Numbered from the stretch's first letter, positions 1-11,689 are shown. The stretch is DNA of 64,000 nucleotides from Aedes albopictus (GCF_035046485.1 NC_085137.1:442002334-442066333); one strand, 5' to 3'. The notes: generated from the letters alone by a model not told the origin. A program made the numbers and translations.

Positions 1-2119
1 TATCATAATACATTTCTCAGCCGTTTGTCAACAGATTTTTTATGATCATATTTGGTTACACAAGTTAGTTATACATGAAAATGCAATTGCATCAAATACA
101 TAAAAGCTACTATCTCTTTGTAATATTTGAGCTTAATAAACAATAGCAAAAATATCACGGAATGTATGTAGGAAAAGCCTTTTTATTACCCTTCTTACAC
201 CCATAAGAAGGGTATAAATACCGCTTGGAAAACCGACTTTGCAGCTCGACGAATTGAGCAAATGTCTGTATGTGCGTGTGTGTGTGTATGTGTGTGTGTA
301 TGTGTGTGTGTGTATGTATGTTACAAAAAAATGTCACTCACGGTTCTCAGCCGTCTGTTGACCGATTTGAGTTCTCTTGGAAGCAAATGAAAGCTACTAC
401 ATCCTAGTAGAACGCTATTGAATTTTATTTTGATTGGACGTTCGGTTACCGAGATATCTTTCAAAGAGTGCTAGGGAGTAGTACATCTTAATTATTTTAG
501 ATATTTTTGACAAAGTGTATCACCATAAATTTCTCAGCCGTCTATCAACCGATTTGGGTTCTTAAGGCCCCAAACGAAAGCTACTACATCCTAGTAGAAC
601 GCTATTGATTTTTTTTTTGATTGGACGTTCGGTTACCGAGATATCTTTCAAAGAGTGCTAGGGAGTAGTACAACTTAATTATTTTAGATATTTCTGACAA
701 AGTGTATCACCATAAATTTCTCAGCCGTCTATCAACCGATTCGGGTTCTTAAGGCCCGAAACGAAAGCTACTGCACCCTAGAAGAACGCTTTTGAATTTC
801 ATTCCGAATGGACATTTTGTAACCGAGATATCTTTCGGGGAGTACTTTGGAGTAATACAACTTCACTTTTTAAGAGGTCTTTGACAAAATGCTTCATAAT
901 AAATGAATCAGCCGTGTGTCAACCGATTTGAGTTCTCTCTGCATCAAATGAAAGCTACAGCATCCAAGTAGTATGCTATTAAATTTTATGCCGTTTGGAC
1001 ATTTTGTTTCCGAGATATCTTTCCACGAGTACTAAGGAGTAATGAAATTTACGCTTTTGAGAGATTTTTGATAAAATGTATCATAATACATTTCTCAGCC
1101 GTTTGTCAACAGATTTTTTATGATCATATTTGGTTACACAAGTTAGTTATACATGAAAATGCAATTGCATCAAATACATAAAAGCTACTATCTCTTTGTA
1201 ATATTTGAGCTTAATAAACAATAGCAAAAATATCACGGAATGTATGTAGGAAAAGCCTTTTTATTACCCTTCTTACACCCATAAGAAGGGTATAAATACC
1301 GCTTGGAAAACCGACTTTGCAGCTCGACGAATTGAGCAAATGTCTGTATGTGCGTGTGTGTGTGTATGTGTGTGTGTATGTGTGTGTGTGTGTATGTATG
1401 TTACAAAAAAATGTCACTCACGGTTCTCAGCCGTCTGTTGACCGATTTGAGTTCTCTTGGAAGCAAATGAAAGCTACTACATCCTAGTAGAACGCTATTG
1501 AATTTTATTTTGATTGGACGTTCGGTTACCGAGATATCTTTCAAAGAGTGCTAGGGAGTAGTACATCTTAATTATTTTAGATATTTTTGACAAAGTGTAT
1601 CACCATAAATTTCTCAGCCGTCTATCAACCGATTTGGGTTCTTAAGGCCCCAAACGAAAGCTACTACATCCTAGTAGAACGCTATTGATTTTTTTTTTGA
1701 TTGGACGTTCGGTTACCGAGATATCTTTCAAAGAGTGCTAGGGAGTAGTACAACTTAATTATTTTAGATATTTCTGACAAAGTGTATCACCATAAATTTC
1801 TCAGCCGTCTATCAACCGATTCGGGTTCTTAAGGCCCGAAACGAAAGCTACTGCACCCTAGAAGAACGCTTTTGAATTTCATTCCGAATGGACATTTTGT
1901 AACCGAGATATCTTTCGGGGAGTACTTTGGAGTAATACAACTTCACTTTTTAAGAGGCCTTTAACAAAATGCTTCATAATAAATGAATCAGCCGTGTGTC
2001 AACCGATTTGAGTTCTCTCTGCATCAAATGAAAGCTACAGCATCCAAGTAGTATGCTATTAAATTTTATGCCGTTTGGACATTTTGTTTCCGAGATATCT
2101 TTCCACGAGTACTAAGGAG

Positions 2120-2256
2120 CAGGCCCGTGCACAGAAGTGGCGCCAAGGGTGGGGTTTTTGCCAATTTCGGCAAAAGGCGAAGGGGCGCCTAGTGCATGAA
2201 GTGTCGGAAATGGGGAGGGTTTAACACCCAAAACCCCCCCCTTGTGCACGGGCTTG
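2120..2256. mobile_element. hAT-type MITE in satellite copy 2
   Basis: A 137-bp insertion absent from the other satellite copies. Its ends are inverted repeats CAGGCCCGTGCACA and, read inward from the right, CAAGCCCGTGCACA (one mismatch). The flanking 8 bases CTAAGGAG at 2112-2119 and 2257-2264 are a direct target duplication; the uninterrupted sister copies carry it once. An 8-bp duplication with CA-starting ends fits the hAT superfamily. No coding capacity. Confidence 0.9.
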
Positions 2257-3583
2257 CTAAGGAGTAATGAAATTTACGCTTTTGAGAGATTTTTGATAAA
2301 ATGTATCATAATACATTTCTCAGCCGTTTGTCAACAGATTTTTTATGATCATATTTGGTTACACAAGTTAGTTATACATGAAAATGCAATTGCATCAAAT
2401 ACATAAAAGCTACTATCTCTTTGTAATATTTGAGCTTAATAAACAGTAGCAAAAATATCACGGAATGTATGTAGGAAAAGCCTTTTTATTACCCTTCTTA
2501 CACCCATAAGAAGGGTATAAATACCGCTTGGAAAACCGACCTTCGATCCGAGGCCCGCAGGGCCGAGTCACATATACCAATCAACTCAGCTCGACGAATT
2601 GAGCAAATGTCTGTATGTGCGTGTGTGTGTATGTGTGTGTGTATGTGTGTGTGTGTATGTGTGTGTGTATGTGTGTGTGTATGCATGTTACAAAAAAAAT
2701 GTCACTCACGGTTCTCAGCCGTCTGTTGACCGATTTGAGTTCTCTTGGAAGCAAATGAATGCTACTACATCCTAGTAGAACGCTATTGAATTTTATTTTG
2801 ATTGGACGTTCGGTTACCGAGATATCTTTCAAAGAGTGCTAGGGAGTAGTACAACTTAATTATTTTAGATATTTTTGACAAAGTGTATCACCATAAATTT
2901 CTCAGCCGTCTATCAACCGAATCGGGTTCTTAAGGCTCGAAACGAAAGCTACTGCACCCTAGAAGAACGCTTTTGAATTTCATTCCGATTGGACATTTTG
3001 TAACCGAGATATCTTTCGGGGAGTACTTTGGAGTAATACAACTTCACTTTTTAAGAGGTCTTTGACAAAATGCTTCATAATAAATGAATCAGCCGTGTGT
3101 CAATCGATTTGAGTTCTCTCAGCATCAAATGAAAGCTACAGCATCCAAGTAGTATGCTATTAAATTTTATGCCGTTTGGACATTTTGTTTCCGAGATATC
3201 TTTCCACGAGTACTAAGGAGCAATGAAATTTACGCTTTTGAGAGATTTTTGATAAAATGTATCATAATACATTTCTCAGCCGTTTGTCAACAGATTTTTT
3301 ATGATCATATTTGGTTACATAAGTTAGTTATACATGAAAATGCAATTGCATCAAATACATAAAAGCTACTATCTCTTTGTTATATTTGAGCTTAATAAAC
3401 AGTAGCAAAAATATCACGGAATGTATGTAGGAAAAGCCTTTTTTTACCCTTCTTACACCCATTAGAAGGGTATAAATACCACTTGGAAAACCGACTTTCG
3501 ATCCGAGGCCCGCAGGGCCGAGTCACATATACCAATCAATTCAGCTCGACGAATTGAGCAAATGTCTGTATGTGCGTGTGTGT

Positions 3584-3635
<52 letters not shown>

Positions 3636-3908
3636 TACAAAAAAATGTCACTCACGGTTCTCAGCCGTCTGTTGACCGATTTGAGTTCTCTTGGAAGCAA
3701 ATGAAAGCTACTACATCCTAGTAGAACGCTATTAAATTTTATTTTGATTGGACGTTCGGTTACCGAGATATCTTTCAAAGAGTGCTAGGGAGTAGTACAT
3801 CTTAATTATTTTAGATATTTTTGACAAAGTGTATCACCATAAATTTCTCAGCCGTCTACCAACCGATTTGGGTTCTTAAGGCCCCAAACGGAAACTACTA
3901 CATCCTAG

Positions 3909-4299
3909 CAGTGTTGGTAAAAACTCAAATTCTCAAATCTCATGGTTGAGTTGTTTCACGTGCGATTCTTGACTCGCCAAACTCACTGCCGAAAAAATCA
4001 TGCATGAGTTGACTCGTGATTTCACTCATTGCTTTATTTCTTGGCTTTGTTATTATTTACATCGAAGTTCTTAGGATTGCATGATAAAACAAAAGCATAT
4101 CTAGCGTACAACAACATTGAACGTCGTTCAAATTGAGTTGTATTCGTTTTACTAGCAAACGAGATTTCGGCGCTTGACTCGTGAGAGCGAGATTTTGCAT
4201 GAAAATTCTCGCGTGAGAAAATGATTCAGAATCGCGCGCGAGTTCGCTAACGCAGGAGCGGTTCATGAGTGTGTTTTGAGTGTGAGTTTACCAACACTG
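3909..4299. mobile_element. hAT-type MITE in satellite copy 4
   Basis: A 391-bp insertion with terminal inverted repeats CAGTGTTGGTAAA at both ends, flanked by the 8-bp duplication CATCCTAG at 3901-3908 and 4300-4307. Other satellite copies have the site once. The interior has several ACTCA/TGAGT subterminal motifs, typical of transposase-binding repeats. The 69-codon reading frame inside is not supported as a gene. Superfamily is inferred from the 8-bp duplication and the CAGTG ends. Confidence 0.92.
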
Positions 4300-4959
4300 C
4301 ATCCTAGTAGAACGCTTTTGAATTTTATTTTGATTGGACGTTCGGTTACCGAGATATCTTTCAAAGAGTGCTAGGGAGTAGTACAACTTAATTATTTAAG
4401 ATATTTTTGACAAAGTGTATCACCACAAATTTCTCAGCCGTCTATCAACCGATTCGGGTTCTTAAGGCCCGAAACGAAAGCTACTGCATCCTAGAAGAAC
4501 GCTTTTGAATTTCATTCCGATTGGATATTTTGTAACCGAGATATCTTTCGGGGAGTACTTTGGAGTAATACAACTTAACTTTTTAAGAGGTCTTTGACAA
4601 AATGCTTCATAATAAATGAATCAGCCGTGTGTCAATCGATTTGAGTTCTCTCTGCACCAAATGAAAGCTACAGCATCCTAGTAGTATGCTATTGAATTTC
4701 ATGCCGTTTGGACATTTTGTTTCCGAGATATCTTTCCAGGAGTACTAAGGAGCAATAAAATTTACGCTTTTGAGACAAAAAAAAATCTGGTAGTTGAGCC
4801 CATGGTCGATGATTCTATTATAGAAAGCAATCAACAACAATAATTTCTAGAATGACCAAAAATCACAATCATACATACGAATAATACAACAACAATTTTA
4901 ATAAGTGTAAGAAGGGTTCTGTTCACCATAGGTGGATTAATTCAGGTTTTTTGTTATGA

Positions 4960-5984
4960 TTCTGAAATTCTTCCAGTAGTTCGTTCAGGAAGTTCTCATT
5001 TTCTATAGGGATTTCTACATCAGTTCCTTTTGAGATTTTTTTAGAAGCACTTTCTGGGTTTCCTCTTAGAGTTCTTCCAGAATTCCTTCTGTGATACTTC
5101 TGAGAATTGATTCTAAAATTGTCTCAAGCAGTTCTCCAAGAATTCATAAGAGTATTCCGGAAATTCCTCCACATTTAATAACCCTGAGAATTGCTTTAGA
5201 ATCTACACAGAACTTTTTTCAGAAGAACCCCGGGATGTCCTTCTGGAGTGCCATGAGTATTCCTCTAGGAGTTGCTACAGGATCTCTAGGAAATTCCTAC
5301 AGGACCTCCATGGCTTCCCTAGGAATACATGCAAGAATTACACAGGATATTTGTGGAAATTACCCAAGAATTCCTCCAGCATTTTTGGCCATCCAGGATT
5401 TTCAAGAGAATGCCTCTACGGTAATTCCTTAATAAATGACCCTTGAACTCTCTCCAGAATTTCCACGATATTTGTTTTAGGAGTTCAAGATTTCCCAAAA
5501 AAAAAAATCCTCTAGTAATAATGCCCGGAAACTTAACCAGCAGTTCCCCAAAAAATATTTGCAAAAGTTTTTCCAAAAAAACCCTCTAGAGTTCCCCGGA
5601 AATTCCTCCAGGAATTTCCCGAGAACTCCTCTAGGAATGTCCTGAGAATTCCTTCATAAGTTCCCCGGCAAATTTTCCAGCAGCTCCCCGGTAGTTTCTT
5701 CAAGTATTCTCCGGGAAAACCTTCTCTGGGATTTTTCCAAGAGTTTCCCAGGAATTACTTTATGAGTTCCCCAGAAATTCCTACGTAAATTCTTCGAGAA
5801 TATCATCAGGAGTTCCCCAGGAACATTCGAAAAAGTTGCCCTGAAATTTCTCCTAAAATTCCCAAGGAATTCCTCTAGGAGTTCCCCAGGAATCCTTCTA
5901 GGAGTTCCCAGGATGTTCTTCCAGGAGTTCTCAGTGAATTCCTCCTGAAATTCCTCCAAGAGTTCCACGGATATTCCACGGATA
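4960..5984 (+). repeat. Degenerate 12-bp repeat array (CCAGGAATTCCT-like)
   Basis: Diverged units around CCAGGAATTCCT recur at about 12-bp spacing, with TTCC and CAGGAATT cores throughout. Since 12 bp is four codons, the array keeps long false reading frames open with repeating Phe/Leu/Glu or Arg/Asn/Ser patterns on either strand. The 190 bases before it (4773-4959) show nothing recognisable. The array is interrupted at 5993 by a hAT-like element and resumes at 7561. Confidence 0.8.
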
Positions 5985-5992
5985 TTGTAGTA

Positions 5993-7552
5993 CAGTGGTG
6001 CTCAGGCTGGAGGATACCGCGAGCCAAATTTGCAATTCGGGATCGACCTGCGGGCCGCATAAAACATCGATGCACAAAAACAACAAAAAGAACAATTCTA
6101 AAGCATATTTATTAAAAATCTGAACTGTTCAATTTAGATTCATAAGTTTGGTTGAGAAAAACGTTTGAGCTTCAAATTGAAATTTAAACAAACAATTTAG
6201 AAGTTGCCCCTCCTAAAATTGCCTAGAAGCCACTTCAAGAACTTGTCAAGAAGCTTTTACAAGAATTTCTTTTGAATCGCTCCAAAAAGGTTTGCTGGAT
6301 TTTCTCCTAGAATTTCTTGTGGAGTTGTTCCAGAAGGTTTTCGAGAAATTTCTTGAAGTTTCTTTTAGTTTTTCTAGAATTCTCTAGGAACATCTCCAAG
6401 AACTCCTCTTAGATTTGCCTGTGGAACTGCCCTGAAGTTACTTAAGAAATTCCTCATTATTCGTTTCCATGAATTTCTCCTAGAATAGCTTCCGGATTTC
6501 CCGAAATTTTTCCAGGAGTTTCTTGAAGATTTTAGTAAATTCTTTCCATAAGTCTCTTCTAAAGTTGATGCAATACTTCATCATTAATTTTCTTCAAAAT
6601 TTAGATTTTTAACAATTGTTTCCGGAAGTTTCTTCAACATTATCTTATAAAGTTGCTGCATAAGTTGCTTCAAATTTATTGTTCAAATTTTCCTCAGGCG
6701 TTCTAAGCACATTTTGTGACTTGATGCAGTTGGTTCTGGAATCTTGTTTGTAGTTACTCCTGAAAATTCTCTTTTTGTTGCTCGAGGAATTTATTCTAAA
6801 GTTGCTAAAGAAATTTCTGTTAGAGTAGCACCAAAACATTTTTCTAGGAGATGCTCCTATAATTTCCATGCATTATCGCCACAACTTTCTCATTGAGTTT
6901 CTCCATATATTTCGCTTAGAGTTGCTTAAAATTTTTCTCCAATAATGTTTCCTGGAGTTTCTCCAAAAATGTATCTAAAAGTTTCTCCAAAAGGGCACAG
7001 GAGACGCTTTGTGAATCTCGCCTGAGATTTTTTTCTTTAAGTTCGTTCAGGAGTTTCGCAATTCAAATTGGATTCGTAAGTGAAAATGAAACAATATTGG
7101 CAATCAAGTTGAGATTTGTTGAGATTTTCGTCAAAAACTTCGTGCTTTGTGTTTGTATGTTCTTCGGAAAAGCGAAATGTGAAATATTTGCTCAGTGTTG
7201 CATTGACTGCGCTTAAAAACTGCAATTTTTAAATGATTCAAGATTCCATTTTTAACAAACTTTCATTTGATTCGTGCCACTTATAAATAACTGTAAGCTG
7301 GCTTGGTGACTAAGCTGAAATACCGAAATATTTCTTAGATACGATTTCGAATCTTACCAGAACGGATTGTTCTTTTTGTGTTCAACACTGTGAAATTGAT
7401 CAGCATTTTTTTGTTTGATTTCTTAATGAATTTAACGAGTTATTTCAAATAATCTTTCAAAAACTTCGATTCGTCTCAAAGTACTCCGCGGGCCGCATCT
7501 TAAGGCTTGGAGGGCCGCATGCGGCCCGCGGGCCGCAGGATGAGCACCACTG
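5993..7552. mobile_element. hAT-like non-autonomous element, 1.56 kb
   Basis: The ends are 12-bp inverted repeats CAGTGGTGCTCA. The flanks are the 8-bp direct duplication TTGTAGTA (about 5985-5992 and 7553-7560; right edge accurate to one base). Both subterminal regions are rich in GCGGCCCGC-type sequence. The interior (about 6200-7020) is AT-rich and carries weak 12-bp TTCC repeats like those of the surrounding array. I see no transposase frame, so movement would need a partner. It sits inside a 12-bp repeat array that continues on both sides. Confidence 0.87.
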
Positions 7553-7560
7553 TTGTAGTA

Positions 7561-7690
7561 GTACCCCAGAAATTCCTCCACGAGTTCCTCGGTAATTCCT
7601 CCAGGAGCTCCTCGGAAATCCTTCAGAAGTTCTTGATAAATTCATTCAAACGCTCCTGGGGTATACTGCCTAAAATATTTTTCCAGGTTA
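7561..7690 (+). repeat. 12-bp repeat array, continuation after the hAT element
   Basis: The same TTCCTCCAGGA-type 12-bp units as before 5984, in the same polarity, so the hAT-like element split one array. Confidence 0.7.
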
Positions 7691-7691
7691 A

Positions 7692-7905
7692 CTCTGGCTG
7701 TGGCTTTGTGTGGCGTAATCGTGCAGCTAGTATCACCAATTATTTAGTCGCATCGTGCTGAGGAGCGCGGGTTCGATTCCCGCCGCAGCTGTCAGGAAAA
7801 GTTTTCAGCTGTGCCACTGGGCGTTGCATGCTAGTCCGTTGTCTAGTGTCGTGCTTCCTTAAAAGAGCGAATAGCTCACTGGAAACATTGGACGTGTCCG
7901 TGTCA
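7692..7905 (+). mobile_element. tRNA-derived SINE, copy 1
   Basis: A tRNA-like head contains a good Pol III B box, GGTTCGATTCC at about 7770-7780, followed by CGCCGCAGC and a body shared with a second copy on the minus strand at 31443-31646. The two copies agree over most of their length, including a stretch near GCATGCTAGTCCGTTGTC. The A box is diverged. The family name is not known to me. It lies between 12-bp arrays of opposite polarity. Confidence 0.75.
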
Positions 7906-7916
7906 TTTAACTCGTT

Positions 7917-8115
7917 AAGAATTCTAAGGAATTTCTGAGAAACACCTGGAGGAATTTCTGAGGAACTCCCGAAGAATTAGGACCTTCAGCTGGAAATCCC
8001 GAGGAACTCCTGAAGCAATTCCCGTGGACCTTCTGGAGGAACTCCCGAGGAACTATTGTAGGAATTTCCGAGAAGCTTCTTGTGGAATTCCAGTGAATTT
8101 TTTGAAGAGTTCTAG
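7917..8115 (-). repeat. 12-bp repeat array, reversed polarity
   Basis: Units read CTGGAGGAATTTC on the plus strand, the reverse complement of the array before 7690. The polarity switch happens across the SINE. The following 160 bases up to 8276 show nothing recognisable. Confidence 0.65.
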
Positions 8116-8276
8116 GTATTCTAGCAAGAACAAGGATGGAAGAAAATCACTTCTAGTGATAAATGATACACTTATGGGCCCATGAACATAATTCATGATT
8201 GTAAACAATATACTCATTGGTATATCTTGATATTAGAGAAACAAGAATGCACAAAAACTGAATGATTTACAGTATA

Positions 8277-9222
8277 GACTGTTTCAGAAATTATAAATAC
8301 ACTAACGATTGACTGCCATTTCAATTTGAGTACAATATCCAAAAAAGTTTCTTCTACCTCTTATAGCAGACATACTAAGGAAGTAAATAATGCCAATTTT
8401 GTTGATGTTTCTTGTGAAAGTTTAAAAACAGGGTTCTGTAAACTAGATGAATAAAATTTTAAATTGCACAAAGTGGCCAAAAACTGTAGCATAGTAGAGA
8501 AGAAAAAAATCTCACAAATAAAATATTTAATTTCCAAACATAACAAAAATTACTGTATCGATAAGAAAATATATTTTTCGATTGTTAAGAGTAATTTTCA
8601 CTGGAATATGTGATCAAGAACCACAATTACGGGCCTTCTCAATGCAAAAGTTTTTGTTTCAAATTTCTCAACAACACCAGTAGCAACTAACGTTAAGTAA
8701 ACGAATGACTTAATCATTGTTTGCTGCGTTCGTTTCTATGGTATAACAAGCTTTAGCATCTGAAGGATCGAATGAGCTGAAAAAATAAATTTGTTTCAAT
8801 TAAATGCGTTCAGGAAAGCCAAGAAACTGTGTGGTAGTTCTTATGTTCCGTAGAAAACCTTAAAAAATAAGAAACATGATCTCAGAAAAAATTTTGTGGA
8901 AATCCCTTTTAGATTTTTCAAAGATTTTGATCAAGGTATTCCTTAGATAACTTGTCAAGAAAGCGAATGTGATAAAAATTTAGATAATTTTTGATATTTA
9001 GTGATAAATAATCTTGAAATCATTAAAAAACACCTTTGTGCAAATTTAAATTTGGAGAATGAAGTTAATTGTTTGAGAACTCGACCGTTCTTCAAGACAA
9101 TTGAAAGAAAATACAAAAATATGGAGTACAATATGCTATATTCTGAAAGAAGTTGGTAAAAATCATTAGAACAGTTCATTTTATTTGATAAACAAAGTGT
9201 ATTTATAATTTCTGAAACAGTC
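8277..9222. mobile_element. TA-flanked inverted-repeat element, 946 bp
   Basis: Inverted repeats GACTGTTTCAGAAATTATAA (extended by about 8 more matching bases) lie at both ends. Each is bordered by TA (8275-8276 and 9223-9224). TA duplication is the signature of the Tc1/mariner (IS630) superfamily. The interior is AT-rich with no transposase frame, so this looks like a non-autonomous derivative. The next 165 bases up to 9389 hold nothing I recognise. Confidence 0.78.
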
Positions 9223-9389
9223 TATATTTATCATTTCGATTTCAAGATAACGATCGCATCATGGCCGCACATGCCGAGCGATTCAATTTTTGCGGAGCGT
9301 GGTTTGTTATAATGCTTGACGACAACGTTCTATCTTTGTTGCTATGATCGCGCGATGCGCTTCAACCGCGACACATTCTGGATCTTATC

Positions 9390-9780
9390 ATGATCACTAG
9401 ATTTCCATCCTTGAGCAAGAATTCTCGACCAACTCCCGGAAAAAATCCCAAAAAACTCCTGTACGATTTTCCGATGAGCTCCTGGAGGAATTTCCAAGGA
9501 ATTTCTGAGGGAATCTCCGAGGAACTCCTGGACAAACTCCCGAGGAATTCCTGGAGAAATGTCAGAGAAACTTCTTGAGGATTTCCATGTAACTTCTGGA
9601 TGAATTCCCAAAACACTTCTGGAGACATCTCCGATGAACTTCTAGATGAATTTCCGAGGAACTCCTGGAGATATTCCTAGGGAAAGAATTGATGAATTCC
9701 TTAGCAACTTCTTGTGGAACTTTCGAGCATCTCCTGGTGAAATTTTCCTAGAACTCCTGAAACTTTAAGAAACTTTTGAA
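9390..9780 (-). repeat. 12-bp repeat array, reversed polarity
   Basis: Units of AGGAATTCCTGGAGAA type at 12-bp spacing, the reverse complement of the arrays at 5 kb. With the array at 7917-8115 it forms the right arm of a loose inverted arrangement around the TA-flanked element. Overlapping short frames on both strands are artefacts of the period. Confidence 0.72.
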
Positions 9781-9815
9781 GTAACATTTTAAAGATTTAA
9801 CTAATGATAACTTTT

Positions 9816-9958
9816 TTGATTATCACGCCGAGGACCTGGGATCGACTCTCACTCCCGACAAACTCGCAAAATGTGAGTTCTTCCTTCGGAAGGGAAGAAC
9901 AGCTTGGGTCCCGAGATGAGCTTGCATAGGGTTAAACATCTCGTAAATACAGTTAAAA
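9816..9958 (+). mobile_element. SINE fragment with tRNA-like B box
   Basis: The segment carries GGGATCGACTCTCACTCCC, which fits a diverged tRNA B-box/T-arm. A body follows (TGTGAGTTCTTCCTTCGGAA) that I associate with mosquito tRNA-derived SINEs. It ends in an A-rich stretch near 9950. The head is truncated. Family assignment is from memory and therefore tentative. Confidence 0.5.
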
Positions 9959-10581
9959 AATATCTTATACAAATATTCTTCAAACTGTGAAGGAATTTCC
10001 AGTCTTCAGAAAAATAGAGGAATCTTTATTCGGCATTTCACGAATACATTAGTTTATTTGTGAATTTTTTTGACTGTTACCACGACAATTTGTTCGCGAT
10101 AAATAACCCCACATCGTCCCAAAATTACTGATGACATACCCGCCTTGTGAAACCTTAGATTTGAAACGTAATTAATGAGGCGTGCGATTTGAATGCAGTC
10201 TTTGGCAAAGTTGTAGCTGATAGTGTGGCCTAGGAGTATCAACGGTCAGCTAACCCTGTAGCACTTGGGGAAATGATACGATCGATTGAATGAAAAACAT
10301 CGTTTTCCCATAGTAATTACCATACAAACTTTGAAGGGCTTGTGCAGTCTCAATTTTCAACCAAATCAGCTCAAATTTTGAGAGAAGGCATAGAACCTGG
10401 TTACGAATCGAATAAGTGGTGTGGAGCAAAACGATTTTTTGAACCACGCTAATGGCTATGTGCACTCGATTTCTTGCTTGACCCAAACTCACCCCCATTC
10501 TTAATATTTAGATAAAGTAAAAAATAAATAAATAAAAAGTGAATTGACAGTATGTTTTTTTCGTAGCATCAACCAGCTAAG
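9959..10581. other. Unassigned intergenic DNA
   Basis: No protein homology, repeat or RNA gene seen. Two short minus-strand frames (62 and 82 codons) have no recognisable motif. Confidence 0.5.
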
Positions 10582-11534
10582 AAAGCCTGTATCCGCAATA
10601 ATCGGAACACAGAAGTACGTATGTAGCTCTGTAATGAATCTTTAAAATTGGCCGAAAAATTGACTGCGAAATCTTTATTGTATGTTTATTATTTTGTGCC
10701 AAATTTCATAAAAATCGATGCATTACTTTTAACTATGGATGGAAAACAAACAGATGTGGTTGTAAGCATTTTGTACAATTATGACCAATTTTCATTCGCA
10801 TAATAGATAGTTCTTTTACGCTACAGTTCAAAGCTCTGTGATTATAAATATGAAATTACGTTAGTAGTTATGATACCTACAGAGACACTTTCTTGCAAAA
10901 TTTCATCAACTTTGATTAATTGGTTTGACAGCTACTGGTGTTGATAGGGGTGAGTGTCAGTGAAAATTTTTCGTGTTTTTCATGTACGATGTTTGTTTAT
11001 TCATTACTTTTGAATTTCTCTGCCAATTTTCATGAAATTTTCACAGAAGGTAGTTGAATATGTGTTTATTATGCCTGCAAAATTTGATGATTATTGGTAT
11101 AGTACTTTCAATAGTACAATCGGAACAATAAAGGGTGCTGAATAATTGCTGTCTAAGGGGCTAAAATCACGTTCAGTCCCAATCCAAGTTTTGACTATAA
11201 AATTGTTTATAGTGCATCAATTTTTTTTTTGAAGTTTTGCCTATGCAACAAATGCAGATTGAGAGGATTGTGTTCAAAATTCTAGCCATTTCCTTTGCCA
11301 AATTTAAAAGTTACAGCGCTGACAAGCAAAACTAGGGGCTGTACAAAATTCAATTGCGCGCGTTCAACTGTTTCATTGCTACAACAAAAAGCAATGCACC
11401 GATTCACATGAAATTTCGTAGGTGAAATGAGCACATCTTAAGATGTTATTAGGCAAAATTTGAACAATTTGAATGTATCTATTGCAGAGTAACAGCTGCA
11501 TTTCTGTGTCCTGATTATTGCGGATACAGGCTTT
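10582..11534. mobile_element. Non-autonomous inverted-repeat DNA element, 0.95 kb
   Basis: The ends are imperfect inverted repeats of about 33 bp: AAAGCCTGTATCCGCAATAA at the left, and the same sequence read inward from 11534. Both continue into a GG(A)ACACAGAA motif. The interior has several scattered TTTCAT/AAATTT motifs resembling internal subrepeats, but no transposase frame. I could not find a convincing target duplication, so the superfamily is open. Confidence 0.65.
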
Positions 11535-11689
11535 ACCTATAGCTAATCACTTACAAGAAAATTTATGGTAAGGTACTTGTGTGAACTTTCAATTTGTGTA
11601 CTTAGTGCAAACGTAAAAACAAACACGACAATCACGAAACGCGACGCCAGATAAGACACGACACTTATGGTTCTTACAATCGTCAAAAT

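Larger units (their letters stand above)
1..4772. repeat. Higher-order satellite, unit about 1.08 kb, four copies
   Basis: The same block starts at 1, 1079, 2304 and 3260; copies 1 and 2 are nearly identical. Each unit is built from related monomers of about 185 bp, which open with a CAGCCGT motif near 346, 531, 720 and 908. They carry an ACCGAGATATCTTTC-like core, plus one longer monomer (13-345) holding a TG/TATG microsatellite. Copy 2 is longer because of a MITE at 2120-2256. Copy 3 (956 bp) lacks the third monomer. Copy 4 has a MITE at 3909-4299 and ends at 4772, where the sequence becomes unrelated. Short TG-derived reading frames here are not genes. The block reaches the window edge, so the true array may be longer. 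Confidence 0.93.

Noticed and set aside
155..2832. His/Thr-rich minus-strand frames
   Set aside because: Translations of the TG/TATG microsatellite in the satellite repeat, present in every copy.
1..4772. CRISPR array
   Set aside because: The repeats are contiguous satellite monomers of about 185 bp without spacers, in a eukaryotic setting with no cas genes.
7692..7790. Functional tRNA gene
   Set aside because: A B box is present but the acceptor and anticodon arms do not form a clean cloverleaf, and the same sequence recurs with a SINE body at 31443-31646.
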